A stretch of 64,000 bases of DNA from Alteromonas_E sp965248545 (GCA_965248545.1 OZ252110.1:3658001-3722000); one strand, 5' to 3'; counted from the stretch's first letter, positions 53,465-60,186 are shown. The notes: generated from the sequence alone by a model not told the origin. Made by a program: numbers and translations.

Positions 53465-54571
53465 TTATCGATCCCTGATTCTTTTAACAATGTTGTTTGA
53501 GATTTCGTTGAGCTTAGCTTGCGAATCGGGTGTTGATACATTGGCGACAATAAAGACACCAACCTTTGTTTTGGGGTAAATCGCTAGCCAACTGGAAGTA
53601 CCAAGTGAGCCTCCACTATGGTAAAGCATTTGTTCGGTAGAATCGTAATTATAGGTATTCCAGAAATACGCTTTGCCATGACTTGCACTATCTCCGGCGA
53701 GTAATTCATGGGACAGAGCTACTTCCGGACTTTCAGACGTAAGCTGATAAACGATAGAGCGAGTCATTGATTCGAGCGTGGATGTTAGTCCACCCTCTGC
53801 CCATGAATATGGACTCAGCAATGGCATTATGTCGCCATACTGGTTTTTGCCTATGGTGACATCATCCACACCAAGGCTTAGTCGCTGAAATCCTGTATCC
53901 TGCTCGCCTGATTTAGACGTGATGATTTCCAATACTAGGGTTTCAAACGATTTGTTATAGACCGACTCTAAGATATACGCGGTTAATTTAGTGCCGGCAT
54001 TAGAATATTGAAGTTTCTCGCCAGGCACAGACTCAAGAGTAAACTGACTCAAGTCGTTGAAAAAGTCTGCTTTTGTGTAAGCTGACAAGCGCTCAATGAT
54101 CAGCCCTTTTTGAGCGTCTTCCTCGCTATATGCAAAATCTTTAGGTAGTCCGCTGGTGTGCGTCGCTAAGTGACGCAACGTAATGAAATTTCCAGAGCGC
54201 TCTAAGTTTTTGTATTTGTGATTTTCTAAGTAGCGCCTTATATCCCCGTCAAGCTCCACTTTTTTGTCGTAAACCGCTTTTGCGAGCACCAATCCTGTGT
54301 AAGTTTTCGTTATCGACGCTAGTTCATAGAGTGTTTGGTTGTCAGGAGTCGCACTATTACTCAACTGACCAAAATGATGTTGGTAAATGTTGCCATTGCT
54401 AACAATTGCGACAGAAGCAACGTGAGCTTCTTCCTCATTTAAAAACGCATTCATTTCAGCTTGAATGAATGATTCAAGGTCGACTTCTGCTCTTCCATTA
54501 CACGCAACTAAACCGAAAAACACAGTTCCTGCGATCAATGTAAGTAAGAGGTTTTTAGTCTGGAAGGTCAC
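53465..54571 (-). CDS. Serine hydrolase lipoprotein, beta-lactamase (class C)/penicillin-binding-like fold
   Basis: A 368-residue putative lipoprotein: a signal peptide with lipobox LVAC gives Cys24 as the modified residue. The domain has the SxxK motif SITK (Ser86, Lys89), the tyrosine motif YSN at about residue 190 and the third motif HSGG (HxG) at about 318, the pattern of AmpC/esterase-type serine hydrolases. Substrates could be D-amino peptides or esters; resistance cannot be claimed. The start is GTG, preceded by AAGGA, and overlaps the stop of the upstream small membrane gene (GTGA). It lies at the edge of the integron cassette array; no attC was found after it. Confidence 0.87.
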   Translation of the reverse strand: MTFQTKNLLLTLIAGTVFFGLVACNGRAEVDLESFIQAEMNAFLNEEEAHVASVAIVSNGNIYQHHFGQLSNSATPDNQTLYELASITKTYTGLVLAKAVYDKKVELDGDIRRYLENHKYKNLERSGNFITLRHLATHTSGLPKDFAYSEEDAQKGLIIERLSAYTKADFFNDLSQFTLESVPGEKLQYSNAGTKLTAYILESVYNKSFETLVLEIITSKSGEQDTGFQRLSLGVDDVTIGKNQYGDIMPLLSPYSWAEGGLTSTLESMTRSIVYQLTSESPEVALSHELLAGDSASHGKAYFWNTYNYDSTEQMLYHSGGSLGTSSWLAIYPKTKVGVFIVANVSTPDSQAKLNEISNNIVKRIRDR

Positions 54572-54945
54572 ACTACATCCTTTTTCTCGTAGCCTAACTT
54601 TGTAGCAACGGATACCACAAGTATTGCGAATACAATATCAAAAACAAAAACGGACGAAAAAACGTCTGCGCCAATAAACAACGAAAGTAGAGAAATACTC
54701 AAGATCGTACCGATTGTTAATACAATAAATGAGTGGTGGTAAGGCTTATGTTGTACACCTCTAGCAAACAACCAGTAAACTAAAAACGTTGAAACAAAAT
54801 TGAGTGAATATGAGGCCAGTACAAAAGCCGGGGTATTAACAGGAATGCCAAACAAATCAGCAACCGGTACGGAAAACGCCACTAATGACGTAGGAATTAA
54901 AATACTGATCGGAACAAACAGAAAGATCCTTTTTAATTGGAACAA
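54568..54945 (-). CDS. Small integral membrane protein coupled to the serine hydrolase
   Basis: A 125-residue protein with four hydrophobic segments (about residues 7-27, 41-61, 72-92 and 98-115). The most probable start is TTG at 54945 with GAGG a few bases upstream; no ATG lies close. It overlaps the serine hydrolase by four bases, so the two are translated together. The start is 11 bases beyond the degenerate end of the last attC, so this two-gene unit may be a final cassette that has lost its own recombination site, or the chromosomal DNA bordering the array. No family recognised. Confidence 0.7.
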   Translation of the reverse strand: MFQLKRIFLFVPISILIPTSLVAFSVPVADLFGIPVNTPAFVLASYSLNFVSTFLVYWLFARGVQHKPYHHSFIVLTIGTILSISLLSLFIGADVFSSVFVFDIVFAILVVSVATKLGYEKKDVV

Positions 54946-54955
54946 CAGCCTCGTC

Positions 54956-55050
54956 TCCGAACGCCCGATAACTAGAGAATACTTGCTGCGAAAATTGGAA
55001 CCCCAAATGGCTTAAATTGGGCAAGTTGACACCATAGTCGTTTGTTATAC
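54956..55050 (-). other. attC8, degenerate at its 3-prime box
   Basis: Begins (minus strand) GTATAACAAACG and ends GGGCGTTCGGA. The expected last box GTTRRRY is mutated to GTTCGGA. The middle matches attC4 (CGCAGCAAGTATTC against CGCAGCAAGCATTC). Length 95 bp. It is the array boundary on the serine-hydrolase side. Confidence 0.7.
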
Positions 55051-55653
55051 CCCACGGTTGGCCCTCTTGTATTTGCTCTGGTAGTGGCGCCGTTGCTTAG
55101 TAATTTCGTAAAGTACAATACCTGAAGTGGTTCCCAGGTTTAGACTCTCTATCATTCCAAACATTGGAATTGCCACACAGAACTCACTTCTACTTACAGC
55201 TAGGTCACTAATACCGCGAGATTCATTACCAAACCAAACAGCCAATCTTGGTTGAGTATAATCGGCTTCGTGAAGTATGAAATTCTGTTTTCCTTTGACA
55301 TGGGGCGAAGTAACGATAGAAACAAATCGATTCTTTTCCAGATGTGAAAGGCAATCTTCGGTACTGTCGAATCTTTTCACAAAACTCCATTTAATCGCAG
55401 AAACTGAAGGCTTCGAGAGAGATTTCTTTTCTCTCATATCTTGCCAGTCATCCGGTAGTGAGCCTTTTGGATCTACGATATATGTTTTCTCGACGCCAAG
55501 AGCGTTAACGTTTCGAATAACTGTTCCGATGTTTTTAATATCAGTTGGGTATTCCAAAACCGCAACAAGGTTTTTGCAGCGATAAGGTTTTATTGCATCT
55601 GCCCGTTGTCTTAATTCACTTTTTATTTCATCCATTGATGTTTCATTTTCCAT
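55045..55653 (-). CDS. Cassette 8: SpoU/TrmH-family RNA 2-prime-O-methyltransferase
   Basis: A 202-residue SAM-dependent methyltransferase of the SPOUT class. The three family motifs are present: NIGTVIRNVNALGV (motif 1, with the conserved Arg), VWFGNESRGIS (motif 2), and IPMFGMIESLNLGTTSGIVLYE (motif 3, with the SLN of the SAM knot). No extra RNA-binding domain is seen, so the target RNA (tRNA or rRNA) is undetermined. The TAA stop codon overlaps the R box of attC8. Cassettes rarely encode RNA modification enzymes, so the product may change translation or antibiotic response, but this is speculation. The ATG at 55653 precedes another possible start six codons on. Confidence 0.88.
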   Translation of the reverse strand: MENETSMDEIKSELRQRADAIKPYRCKNLVAVLEYPTDIKNIGTVIRNVNALGVEKTYIVDPKGSLPDDWQDMREKKSLSKPSVSAIKWSFVKRFDSTEDCLSHLEKNRFVSIVTSPHVKGKQNFILHEADYTQPRLAVWFGNESRGISDLAVSRSEFCVAIPMFGMIESLNLGTTSGIVLYEITKQRRHYQSKYKRANRGV

Positions 55654-55658
55654 ATAGG

Positions 55659-55769
55659 GTATAACGCTAAGCCAACCCGCAGTAATGTAGCGGCATAATA
55701 GCGAAGCGCTGCTGCGCTACTGTCCCAATGTGGCACGCAGTGCTACACGTGTTAAGCACCTTGTTATGT
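55659..55769 (-). other. attC7
   Basis: Minus strand: ACATAAC R box, AAGGTGCTTAACACGTG arm, inner palindrome around GCGCAGCAGCGCTTCGC, ending TTAGCGTTATAC. 111 bp and strongly similar to attC2 over its whole length. Confidence 0.9.
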
Positions 55770-56300
55770 GACATTTTCTAAGGCGTCCTTGAATGCCTTT
55801 ATGGCGTTACTTGAAAGGTATGTCTCCATACCCAAGAACAGGCTTAAGAGGCCTTTACCGTGCTCTTTTTTAAATGCCTCGCTCGTTAAGACCAACTCCA
55901 ATTCGTTTGCCACAGTTAGCTCGCAAAACAATTTGGTTGTTTCATAGTCCAATGGAAAGAGTTTTTCATTGAACCTATCTTTAAATTGAATTGGTGTTTG
56001 GCGACCAAACTGAGGAAAAACAAAGCCTCTATCACATGAACAGTATAAATAGACCAACGCTTCTTCGTTTTTACCGATAGTTTTTGCAATTGAATCGCGT
56101 TGTTTTAATGAGACCATGTTCTGGTCAAAACCTGCGGTCCCGTAAGCAGCATGAAATAAACCGGCAGTTTGAAGTAACTCCGAAGCCCCCCAGCTTTTTA
56201 GTATTGATACTGTTCCTTTAAGGTGGCTTGCTAGGTCACCGTTTAGATGCTGAAAGTCTCCTGCATTTAGTGCTTCTAAGGCTTTAAACCGTGCATCCAT
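55764..56300 (-). CDS. Cassette 7: DUF6817-like all-helical protein
   Basis: A 178-residue cytosolic protein. SHLKGTVSILKSWGASELLQTAGLFHAAYGTAGF resembles DUF6817, a helical fold with histidines at spacing reminiscent of HD phosphohydrolases: HLNGDLASHL, then LFHAAYGT. The C-terminal half (FEKLFPLDYETTKLFCELTVANELEL) is helical. Recognition of the family is from memory and moderate. The TAA stop lies inside the R box of attC7. The ATG at 56300 is 21 bases after attC6; no separate promoter is seen, as expected for a cassette. Confidence 0.75.
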   Translation of the reverse strand: MDARFKALEALNAGDFQHLNGDLASHLKGTVSILKSWGASELLQTAGLFHAAYGTAGFDQNMVSLKQRDSIAKTIGKNEEALVYLYCSCDRGFVFPQFGRQTPIQFKDRFNEKLFPLDYETTKLFCELTVANELELVLTSEAFKKEHGKGLLSLFLGMETYLSSNAIKAFKDALENVT

Positions 56301-56320
56301 AGTTTGAATATTCCCTTGTC

Positions 56321-56432
56321 ATGTAACGCCCCAATTAGGGGCGAATGCTTACTGCGAAAATAGCGAAGCCGCATTTTGTATTTATCCCAGAGCCTGTCCT
56401 CGGCTGGCGCGAAATTGAGCGCCTTGTTATAT
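56321..56432 (-). other. attC6
   Basis: Minus strand: ATATAAC R box, AAGGCGCTCAATTTCGCGCC arm, ending CTAATTGGGGCGTTACAT. 112 bp. The closing box is GTTACAT, one change from the GTTRRRY consensus. Confidence 0.85.
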
Positions 56433-56930
56433 ACCATTGTTAAGTTTTACCTTTTCTGCCAATAAAGGGGACCAAGGAATATATAAAGGGTGTTCTTCTC
56501 TGCTATCTTCAATTTTTAATTTTGCCACTTCGTGCCCCAAACAATTAAATATTTGTATATCGATTATTTTTCTTAAATCGACCGACCTAAAATGTCTAGG
56601 CCTTCCGAACAATAAACAATCTCCTTCGATTCTAGCAGAGCATGATAGAAACTTATTCTCAAAGGGAACGGCACCAATGACATACTCTGATTGATAAAAA
56701 TAAGAATTTTTGATGCTTGTCCCGAAACCATCTAAGAATATTGAATGGTGCCGCCGGTAACGATGGATTCTTAAAAAGAATATAACTCCAAAGGTCAAAA
56801 AAGACAGAAAAACTGACCACCATATGTTTACACCCAAAATAATTACGCCAACTAGCACGCAAAACGCAGGTAATGCGAATAGAGCGACTGAATGAGCAGC
56901 TCTTTTGTGTTTTGGAAAATGTATGTCCAT
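56427..56930 (-). CDS. Cassette 6: two-helix membrane protein
   Basis: A 167-residue protein with a short basic N-terminus, two adjacent hydrophobic helices (about residues 14-33 and 36-53, ALFALPAFCVLVGVIILGV and WWSVFLSFLTFGVIFFL), a basic RIHRYRRHH and a cytosolic C-terminal beta-rich domain. This layout is like small PH-domain-type membrane proteins, but no family is certain. AAGGAT lies before the ATG at 56930. The TAA stop is supplied by the attC6 R box. Confidence 0.8.
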   Translation of the reverse strand: MDIHFPKHKRAAHSVALFALPAFCVLVGVIILGVNIWWSVFLSFLTFGVIFFLRIHRYRRHHSIFLDGFGTSIKNSYFYQSEYVIGAVPFENKFLSCSARIEGDCLLFGRPRHFRSVDLRKIIDIQIFNCLGHEVAKLKIEDSREEHPLYIPWSPLLAEKVKLNNGI

Positions 56931-56944
56931 TACATCCTTATGTC

Positions 56945-57052
56945 ATATAACACCCCGATAAGGGGCAATTGCTTGCATGCGAGAATATCAAATCCGCATG
57001 CGAGGAACTTTCCCAGCGAGCGGAGCGAGTGAGCTTGGTCGGTTTGTTATAT
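56945..57052 (-). other. attC5
   Basis: Minus strand: ATATAAC R box with AAACCGACC, imperfect inner arms GCATGCG and CGCATGC, ending TTATCGGGGTGTTATAT. 108 bp. Confidence 0.9.
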
Positions 57053-57478
57053 TCAAATTGCATCAACGTCCGCCTGTATGATTACTTCAAAGTCTTTATT
57101 CAAGAATGGGCCTATTGAATAATGATTATTGTTTAGTACGTAAAAACCATTCAATCCATTAAGCAGGTCGCCTTCACTATCAGAATTTAGTTTAAACAAA
57201 ATAATAGAAGGAGCTTGGCAAACGATTTCTACGTTGCGATTGTTTACAGTGCGGTTTTCGAAATAAGTTCGAATACTCTCTGCACTATATGAACCATCAA
57301 AAGTGCTAAGCGGTGAAGCCCCGTAAGAAAATAATTTTTTGTCCATTTTAACATTTTCCTGGCGAACAATGTTAAAACGCCCTGGAACTAAATCCGTACA
57401 AGGTTCTGTGTCAATATGTTCATCAAACTGTGAACAACCAACAATCGCTAATACGCCACAAAGAAGAATCGATCTCAC
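57053..57478 (-). CDS. Cassette 5: putative lipoprotein of unknown function
   Basis: A 141-residue exported protein. Signal peptide MRSILLCGVLAIVGCSQ carries a lipobox (IVGC), giving a membrane-anchored lipoprotein with a small mature domain (LVPGRFNIVRQENVKMDKKL and a C-terminal FEVIIQADVDAI). No family recognised. The frame is open from a GTG nine bases earlier, but the GTG at 57478 has AAGGTGG at the right distance and begins the signal peptide, so it is preferred. The stop TGA abuts the attC5 end. Confidence 0.8.
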   Translation of the reverse strand: MRSILLCGVLAIVGCSQFDEHIDTEPCTDLVPGRFNIVRQENVKMDKKLFSYGASPLSTFDGSYSAESIRTYFENRTVNNRNVEIVCQAPSIILFKLNSDSEGDLLNGLNGFYVLNNNHYSIGPFLNKDFEVIIQADVDAI

Positions 57479-57492
57479 GTCAACCACCTTGA

Positions 57493-57597
57493 ATATAACG
57501 CCCCGATAACGGGCGAATGCTTGCTGCGAAAATGGCGGAGCCGCAGCAAGTAGGCGTCCCAGCGAGCGAAGCGAGTGTGTTTATTGGTTTGTTATAT
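57493..57597 (-). other. attC4
   Basis: Minus strand: ATATAAC R box with AAACCAATAAACAC, inner arms TTGCTGCGG and CCGCAGCAA around a short loop, ending TATCGGGGCGTTATAT. 105 bp. Confidence 0.92.
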
Positions 57598-57604
57598 GCC
57601 ATTG

Positions 57605-58024
57605 CTAACTAAAAGCCTCTTTTAACTCTCGCTGATACTCAGTTACTGCTTCCTCGAACTTTTCCGCAGAAAAACCTTGGAAAGAACATTCGTGTATTTC
57701 GGTTTGCTTACTCCCGTAAGGCAATACTCCAAGTGATGATTCAATACTCTTACTTACATCCTGAACGGTTTCAGAACCAGCATCTTTGGCTATGCTCAGC
57801 AACTTAAGCGCTTTAGGTGTTGGATAAATCTTGTCGTGAACTTCCACAACGAGTTCTTCTTTAGTCAAACGGCATAGCCCTCCCTCAAATTCGGTTTGAG
57901 TAAAGATTGCCCTGTTTATGTAGTCGCCGTTAAAAATGATGTCTTTGTATGAAGCACCTTGAGAGTCTCCATTCATTAACACTGACAACAAGAACCATAT
58001 ATCTGACCAAACCAACTTATTCAC
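57605..58024 (-). CDS. Cassette 4: hypothetical protein, winged-helix-like
   Basis: A 139-residue cytosolic protein. The N-terminal half (SDIWFLLSVLMNGDSQGASYKDIIFNGDYINRAIFT then GGLCRLTKEELV and YPTPKALKLL) is like an uncharacterised winged-helix-type family common in bacteria. The C-terminal half is acidic and helical. Start codons: two GTG codons are six bases apart; the second, at 58024, has AAGGGG at five bases and is preferred. The stop is TAG just before the attC4 R box. Confidence 0.75.
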   Translation of the reverse strand: MNKLVWSDIWFLLSVLMNGDSQGASYKDIIFNGDYINRAIFTQTEFEGGLCRLTKEELVVEVHDKIYPTPKALKLLSIAKDAGSETVQDVSKSIESSLGVLPYGSKQTEIHECSFQGFSAEKFEEAVTEYQRELKEAFS

Positions 58025-58038
58025 AAACACCCCTTGGC

Positions 58039-58140
58039 ATATAACGCCCGCATAAGGGGCTAAGAAACAGTTGGCTAAAATCGCGAGGTACGAACATAGC
58101 CAACTGTTTTGTGTCCCGTTGCTTAATGCGCTTGTTATGT
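58039..58140 (-). other. attC3
   Basis: Minus strand: ACATAAC R box with AAGCGCATTAAGCAACGG, inner arms AACAGTTGGC and GCCAACTGTT, ending TTATGCGGGCGTTATAT. 102 bp. Confidence 0.92.
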
Positions 58141-58623
58141 TGCATCGCTGATTTCATCCTTGATTACTTTCTTAACCTTTGGTTGATTCATTAGATTTTC
58201 AAAGCCATCTAACATTGAATCTATTTTATCCTGCGGTACTTCGTCTGAATTCGGTGTTGAATAATACTTCATAGCCGCCTGAAACCTAGTCACAGAAACT
58301 CGCATAATTGATGAGATCAATTCACTATCATTGTGTATTTCAGATACATCAAAACAACCTTTTAGTTTAGTTTTATCTTTACCATCATCACCTTTGTACT
58401 CAGTGACGCTTGTCGTCCAGGCTGTCCAATCGATTTCTTGCTCCGGAAACTTATCCTCAAGGCTCTTGAATAGTTGAGGGGCAAATACATTTTTTAGCAC
58501 AAATTCACCCATTTCTTTGTCGATGCGATTCACTTCATAGGATAAGCACGATGCCAAAGGAGGTGGTTGTTGCGCATTGGCACAGTGAATCATTGCGAAT
58601 AAAAGAAGAGTGATTAGCCGCAC
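58135..58623 (-). CDS. Cassette 3: secreted protein of unknown function
   Basis: A 162-residue exported protein. The signal peptide (RLITLLLFAMIHCANAQQ, cut after ANA) is followed by a mostly helical mature domain with KLKGCFDVSEI and a single extra cysteine pair (Cys after LAS and Cys in KGCF). An ATG at 58641 is also open but falls inside the attC2 core; the GTG at 58623 follows AGAGGG and gives a normal signal peptide, so it is preferred. The TAA stop lies in the attC3 R box. No family recognised. Confidence 0.78.
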   Translation of the reverse strand: MRLITLLLFAMIHCANAQQPPPLASCLSYEVNRIDKEMGEFVLKNVFAPQLFKSLEDKFPEQEIDWTAWTTSVTEYKGDDGKDKTKLKGCFDVSEIHNDSELISSIMRVSVTRFQAAMKYYSTPNSDEVPQDKIDSMLDGFENLMNQPKVKKVIKDEISDAT

Positions 58624-58637
58624 TTTACCCTCTTGAA

Positions 58638-58748
58638 ACATAACGCTAAGCTAACGGGCAGTGACTTAGCGGCATAATCGCGGAGCGCCGCTGCGTTACT
58701 GTCCCAGTGTGACACGCAGTGGCACACGTGTTAAGCGCCTTGTTATAT
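58638..58748 (-). other. attC2
   Basis: Minus strand: ATATAAC R box with AAGGCGCTTAACACGTG, inner palindrome around GCAGCGGCGCTCCGC, ending CTTAGCGTTATGT. 111 bp. Very similar to attC7. Confidence 0.92.
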
Positions 58749-58752
58749 CCAT

Positions 58753-59109
58753 TCATGGAACTAAAAACAACCACATTTGAAGCAGCATGATTAACCCAAC
58801 TATGACATATATGCAGTCTGAAAAGACCACCATTCTTTTTGTGAACAGCATTTCTTTATTATTGCTTACGACACTTAATGCAAACCTCTTTGCTAAAGGG
58901 TGAATAACGAAAATAGATATACACGCCAATATTATAATTGCTGCGGAGCGTCCATAAAATAGAAGCAAATAAAGGCAAGCTGGCCATATGAGCATAAGGA
59001 TTAGAAAAGTGAGTTGAAGCTGAGTTGCCCAAAAAGCTCTGTCTTCCGAATTTCCTAAATTGGTTGCGCGTTTAAAAGTGCCGAGAATAAATATTTTAAA
59101 AGGATTCAT
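58753..59109 (-). CDS. Cassette 2: small membrane protein
   Basis: A 118-residue protein with three hydrophobic segments (about 31-50, 52-72 and 92-115 of the chosen frame: LQLTFLILMLIWPACLYLLLF, AAIIILACISIFVI and CIYVIVGLIMLLQMWLFLV). The longer frame begins inside attC1, so the ATG at 59109, 13 bases after the attC1 boundary, is the real start. The stop TGA lies five bases before attC2. No family recognised. Confidence 0.78.
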   Translation of the reverse strand: MNPFKIFILGTFKRATNLGNSEDRAFWATQLQLTFLILMLIWPACLYLLLFYGRSAAIIILACISIFVIHPLAKRFALSVVSNNKEMLFTKRMVVFSDCIYVIVGLIMLLQMWLFLVP

Positions 59110-59121
59110 AGGTAAACAAGG

Positions 59122-59208
59122 ATATAACGCCCGCAGCACAGGCCGGAGCAAGCGAAGCTTGCGGAGGTCCAGCCAGCTTGCTGGCGATTGTGGCTGCGTT
59201 TGTTAGGC
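59122..59208 (-). other. attC1
   Basis: Minus strand: GCCTAAC R box with AAACGCAGCC, inner arms AGCAAGC and GCTTGCT around a short loop, ending GCTGCGGGCGTTATAT. 87 bp, the shortest site of the array. Confidence 0.92.
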
Positions 59209-59535
59209 ATTTGCATGGAGTTTACTACGCAGGCGCTGTTGTGTAGCTTCATTTCCTTTGTCCCATGACTCAAAAAGCCCAAACCAGTGCAGCCTTTCAT
59301 TTAATGTTAAACCGCCGATATCATTAATGGCGACACTTTTAAAATTTTGAAAGTTGGAATGGAATTTATTTGATGCTTCCGTATCTTGGAACCAAACATT
59401 TCCATGCCACTTACCAATTAGATAAGCAAGTTCCTCAATGTCTTTATCATCTTGTTTCCACTCTCCGACCCAGCGAGAAAGACTTTCTCTCAATTCAGGC
59501 TCTGGCACAGAGTTGACTAGTTCATCTAGGTTCAT
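59203..59535 (-). CDS. Cassette 1: hypothetical protein
   Basis: A 110-residue cytosolic, acidic protein (SVPEPELRESLSRWVGEWKQD, AYLIGKWHGNVWFQDTE, GLTLNERLHWFGLFESWDKG). The tryptophan-rich helical composition is not diagnostic. The ATG at 59535 is seven bases after the GTTAGGC core at the array end, so this is the first cassette from attI and would be the best expressed if a Pc promoter exists. The stop TAA is inside the attC1 R box. Confidence 0.8.
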   Translation of the reverse strand: MNLDELVNSVPEPELRESLSRWVGEWKQDDKDIEELAYLIGKWHGNVWFQDTEASNKFHSNFQNFKSVAINDIGGLTLNERLHWFGLFESWDKGNEATQQRLRSKLHANA

Positions 59536-59560
59536 AGAGATGCCTAACAGCTTATTATGG

Positions 59561-59973
59561 AGACTTCAGAGTAACACTGGACAGGGTTCACTTAACAAAT
59601 CTCCATATTCGTATTTAGTTTCAGTAGCTTACTTATATTGTCACTCTAAAAGCTACTGTTTTTTAAGTGTGATTCTGAGACTTCTCAGTAATTACTCGCT
59701 GCATTTCCAACCTATTGAATATAAATCAATAAGTTAGGTTATATAGACGTTGATATTTGTGTGTTACCAAGACTTCTCATTAATTCCCCTTACTAACCCT
59801 ATAAACTCTTCACTATTGATAAAGTCAGCATAGGAATTCATACGACAATTGATTGCGTACTACTAGGAGTTCTCAGTAAACACGACGGCCCAAATGTCCC
59901 CCCCTAATATCGTATGATGCGTAAGCCAATCAACACCGTTGTGTGATACGAGTTAATATGAAGTCTCAGTATT
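59561..59973. repeat. Five degenerate copies of an AGACTTCTCAGTAA-like repeat
   Basis: Copies: AGACTTCAGAGTAA at 59561, AGACTTCTCAGTAATTA at 59678, AGACTTCTCATTAATT at 59770, AGGAGTTCTCAGTAAA at 59865, and GAAGTCTCAGTATT at 59960. The starts are 117, 92, 95 and 95 bases apart. The second copy with its flanks is part of a dyad (CTGAGA-CT-TCTCAG). The intervening DNA is unrelated. Nature unknown. Confidence 0.6.
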
Positions 59974-60121
59974 TGCAGGTAGCTTATTGGTTAGCCAACG
60001 AACTAAACGTGTTTACAAAATACATCATACAGTTTGTTGCCCCCCAGCTAATGTAGCGTGATTGACCCGCTTTTTCGTTCATTCCTTAGCCACTTCGAAC
60101 AATAAAAATACAAAAAAACAC

Positions 60122-60162
60122 TTGCATGTTTTTTTATACAGTACTACTGTATGCGCATACAC
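60122..60162 (+). promoter_or_regulatory. Promoter and LexA (SOS) box of the sulA-like gene
   Basis: -35 TTGCAT (60122-60127), 17-base spacer, -10 TACTGT (60145-60150). Overlapping it is CTGTATGCGCATACAC at 60147-60162, one base short of the CTGT-N8-ACAG consensus and containing a perfect 14-base palindrome. LexA binding there would block the -10. Confidence 0.75.
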
Positions 60163-60186
60163 TGTATATTTATCAGGTAACTAAAC

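Larger units (their letters stand above)
54956..59548 (-). mobile_element. Integron gene-cassette array without integrase (CALIN-like), eight attC sites
   Basis: Eight short genes, all on the minus strand, alternate with eight sites of 87-112 bp. On the minus strand each site begins with a TAACAAxxC-type R box (RYYYAAC) and ends with a GCGTTAxxx box (GTTRRRY), and each has self-complementary inner arms. This is the structure of attC sites and resembles the Vibrio VCR ends (TAACAA...GGGCGTTA). Known behaviour: IntI recombines folded attC to excise or insert cassettes. A single GTTAGGC core at 59542-59548 marks the 5-prime end, where attI would be. No intI gene is in the window, so the integrase is absent, distant, or lost. 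Confidence 0.9.
59549..60186. other. Gene-free region between cassette array and sulA-like gene
   Basis: About 640 bases in which no intI or other gene can be read on either strand. It starts at the expected attI side of the array. It holds five degenerate repeats, two C-run motifs and, at the right end, the LexA-regulated promoter of the SulA-like gene. A Pc-like promoter towards the array was not identifiable with confidence. Confidence 0.6.

Noticed and set aside
59438..59737. 99-codon plus-strand frame over the array end
   Set aside because: Overlaps cassette 1 antisense and crosses the core site; no ribosome site or similarity to any protein.
59561..59973. CRISPR array
   Set aside because: The repeats are too degenerate and short (14-17 bases) and the spacers too long (about 80-100 bases); no cas gene is present.
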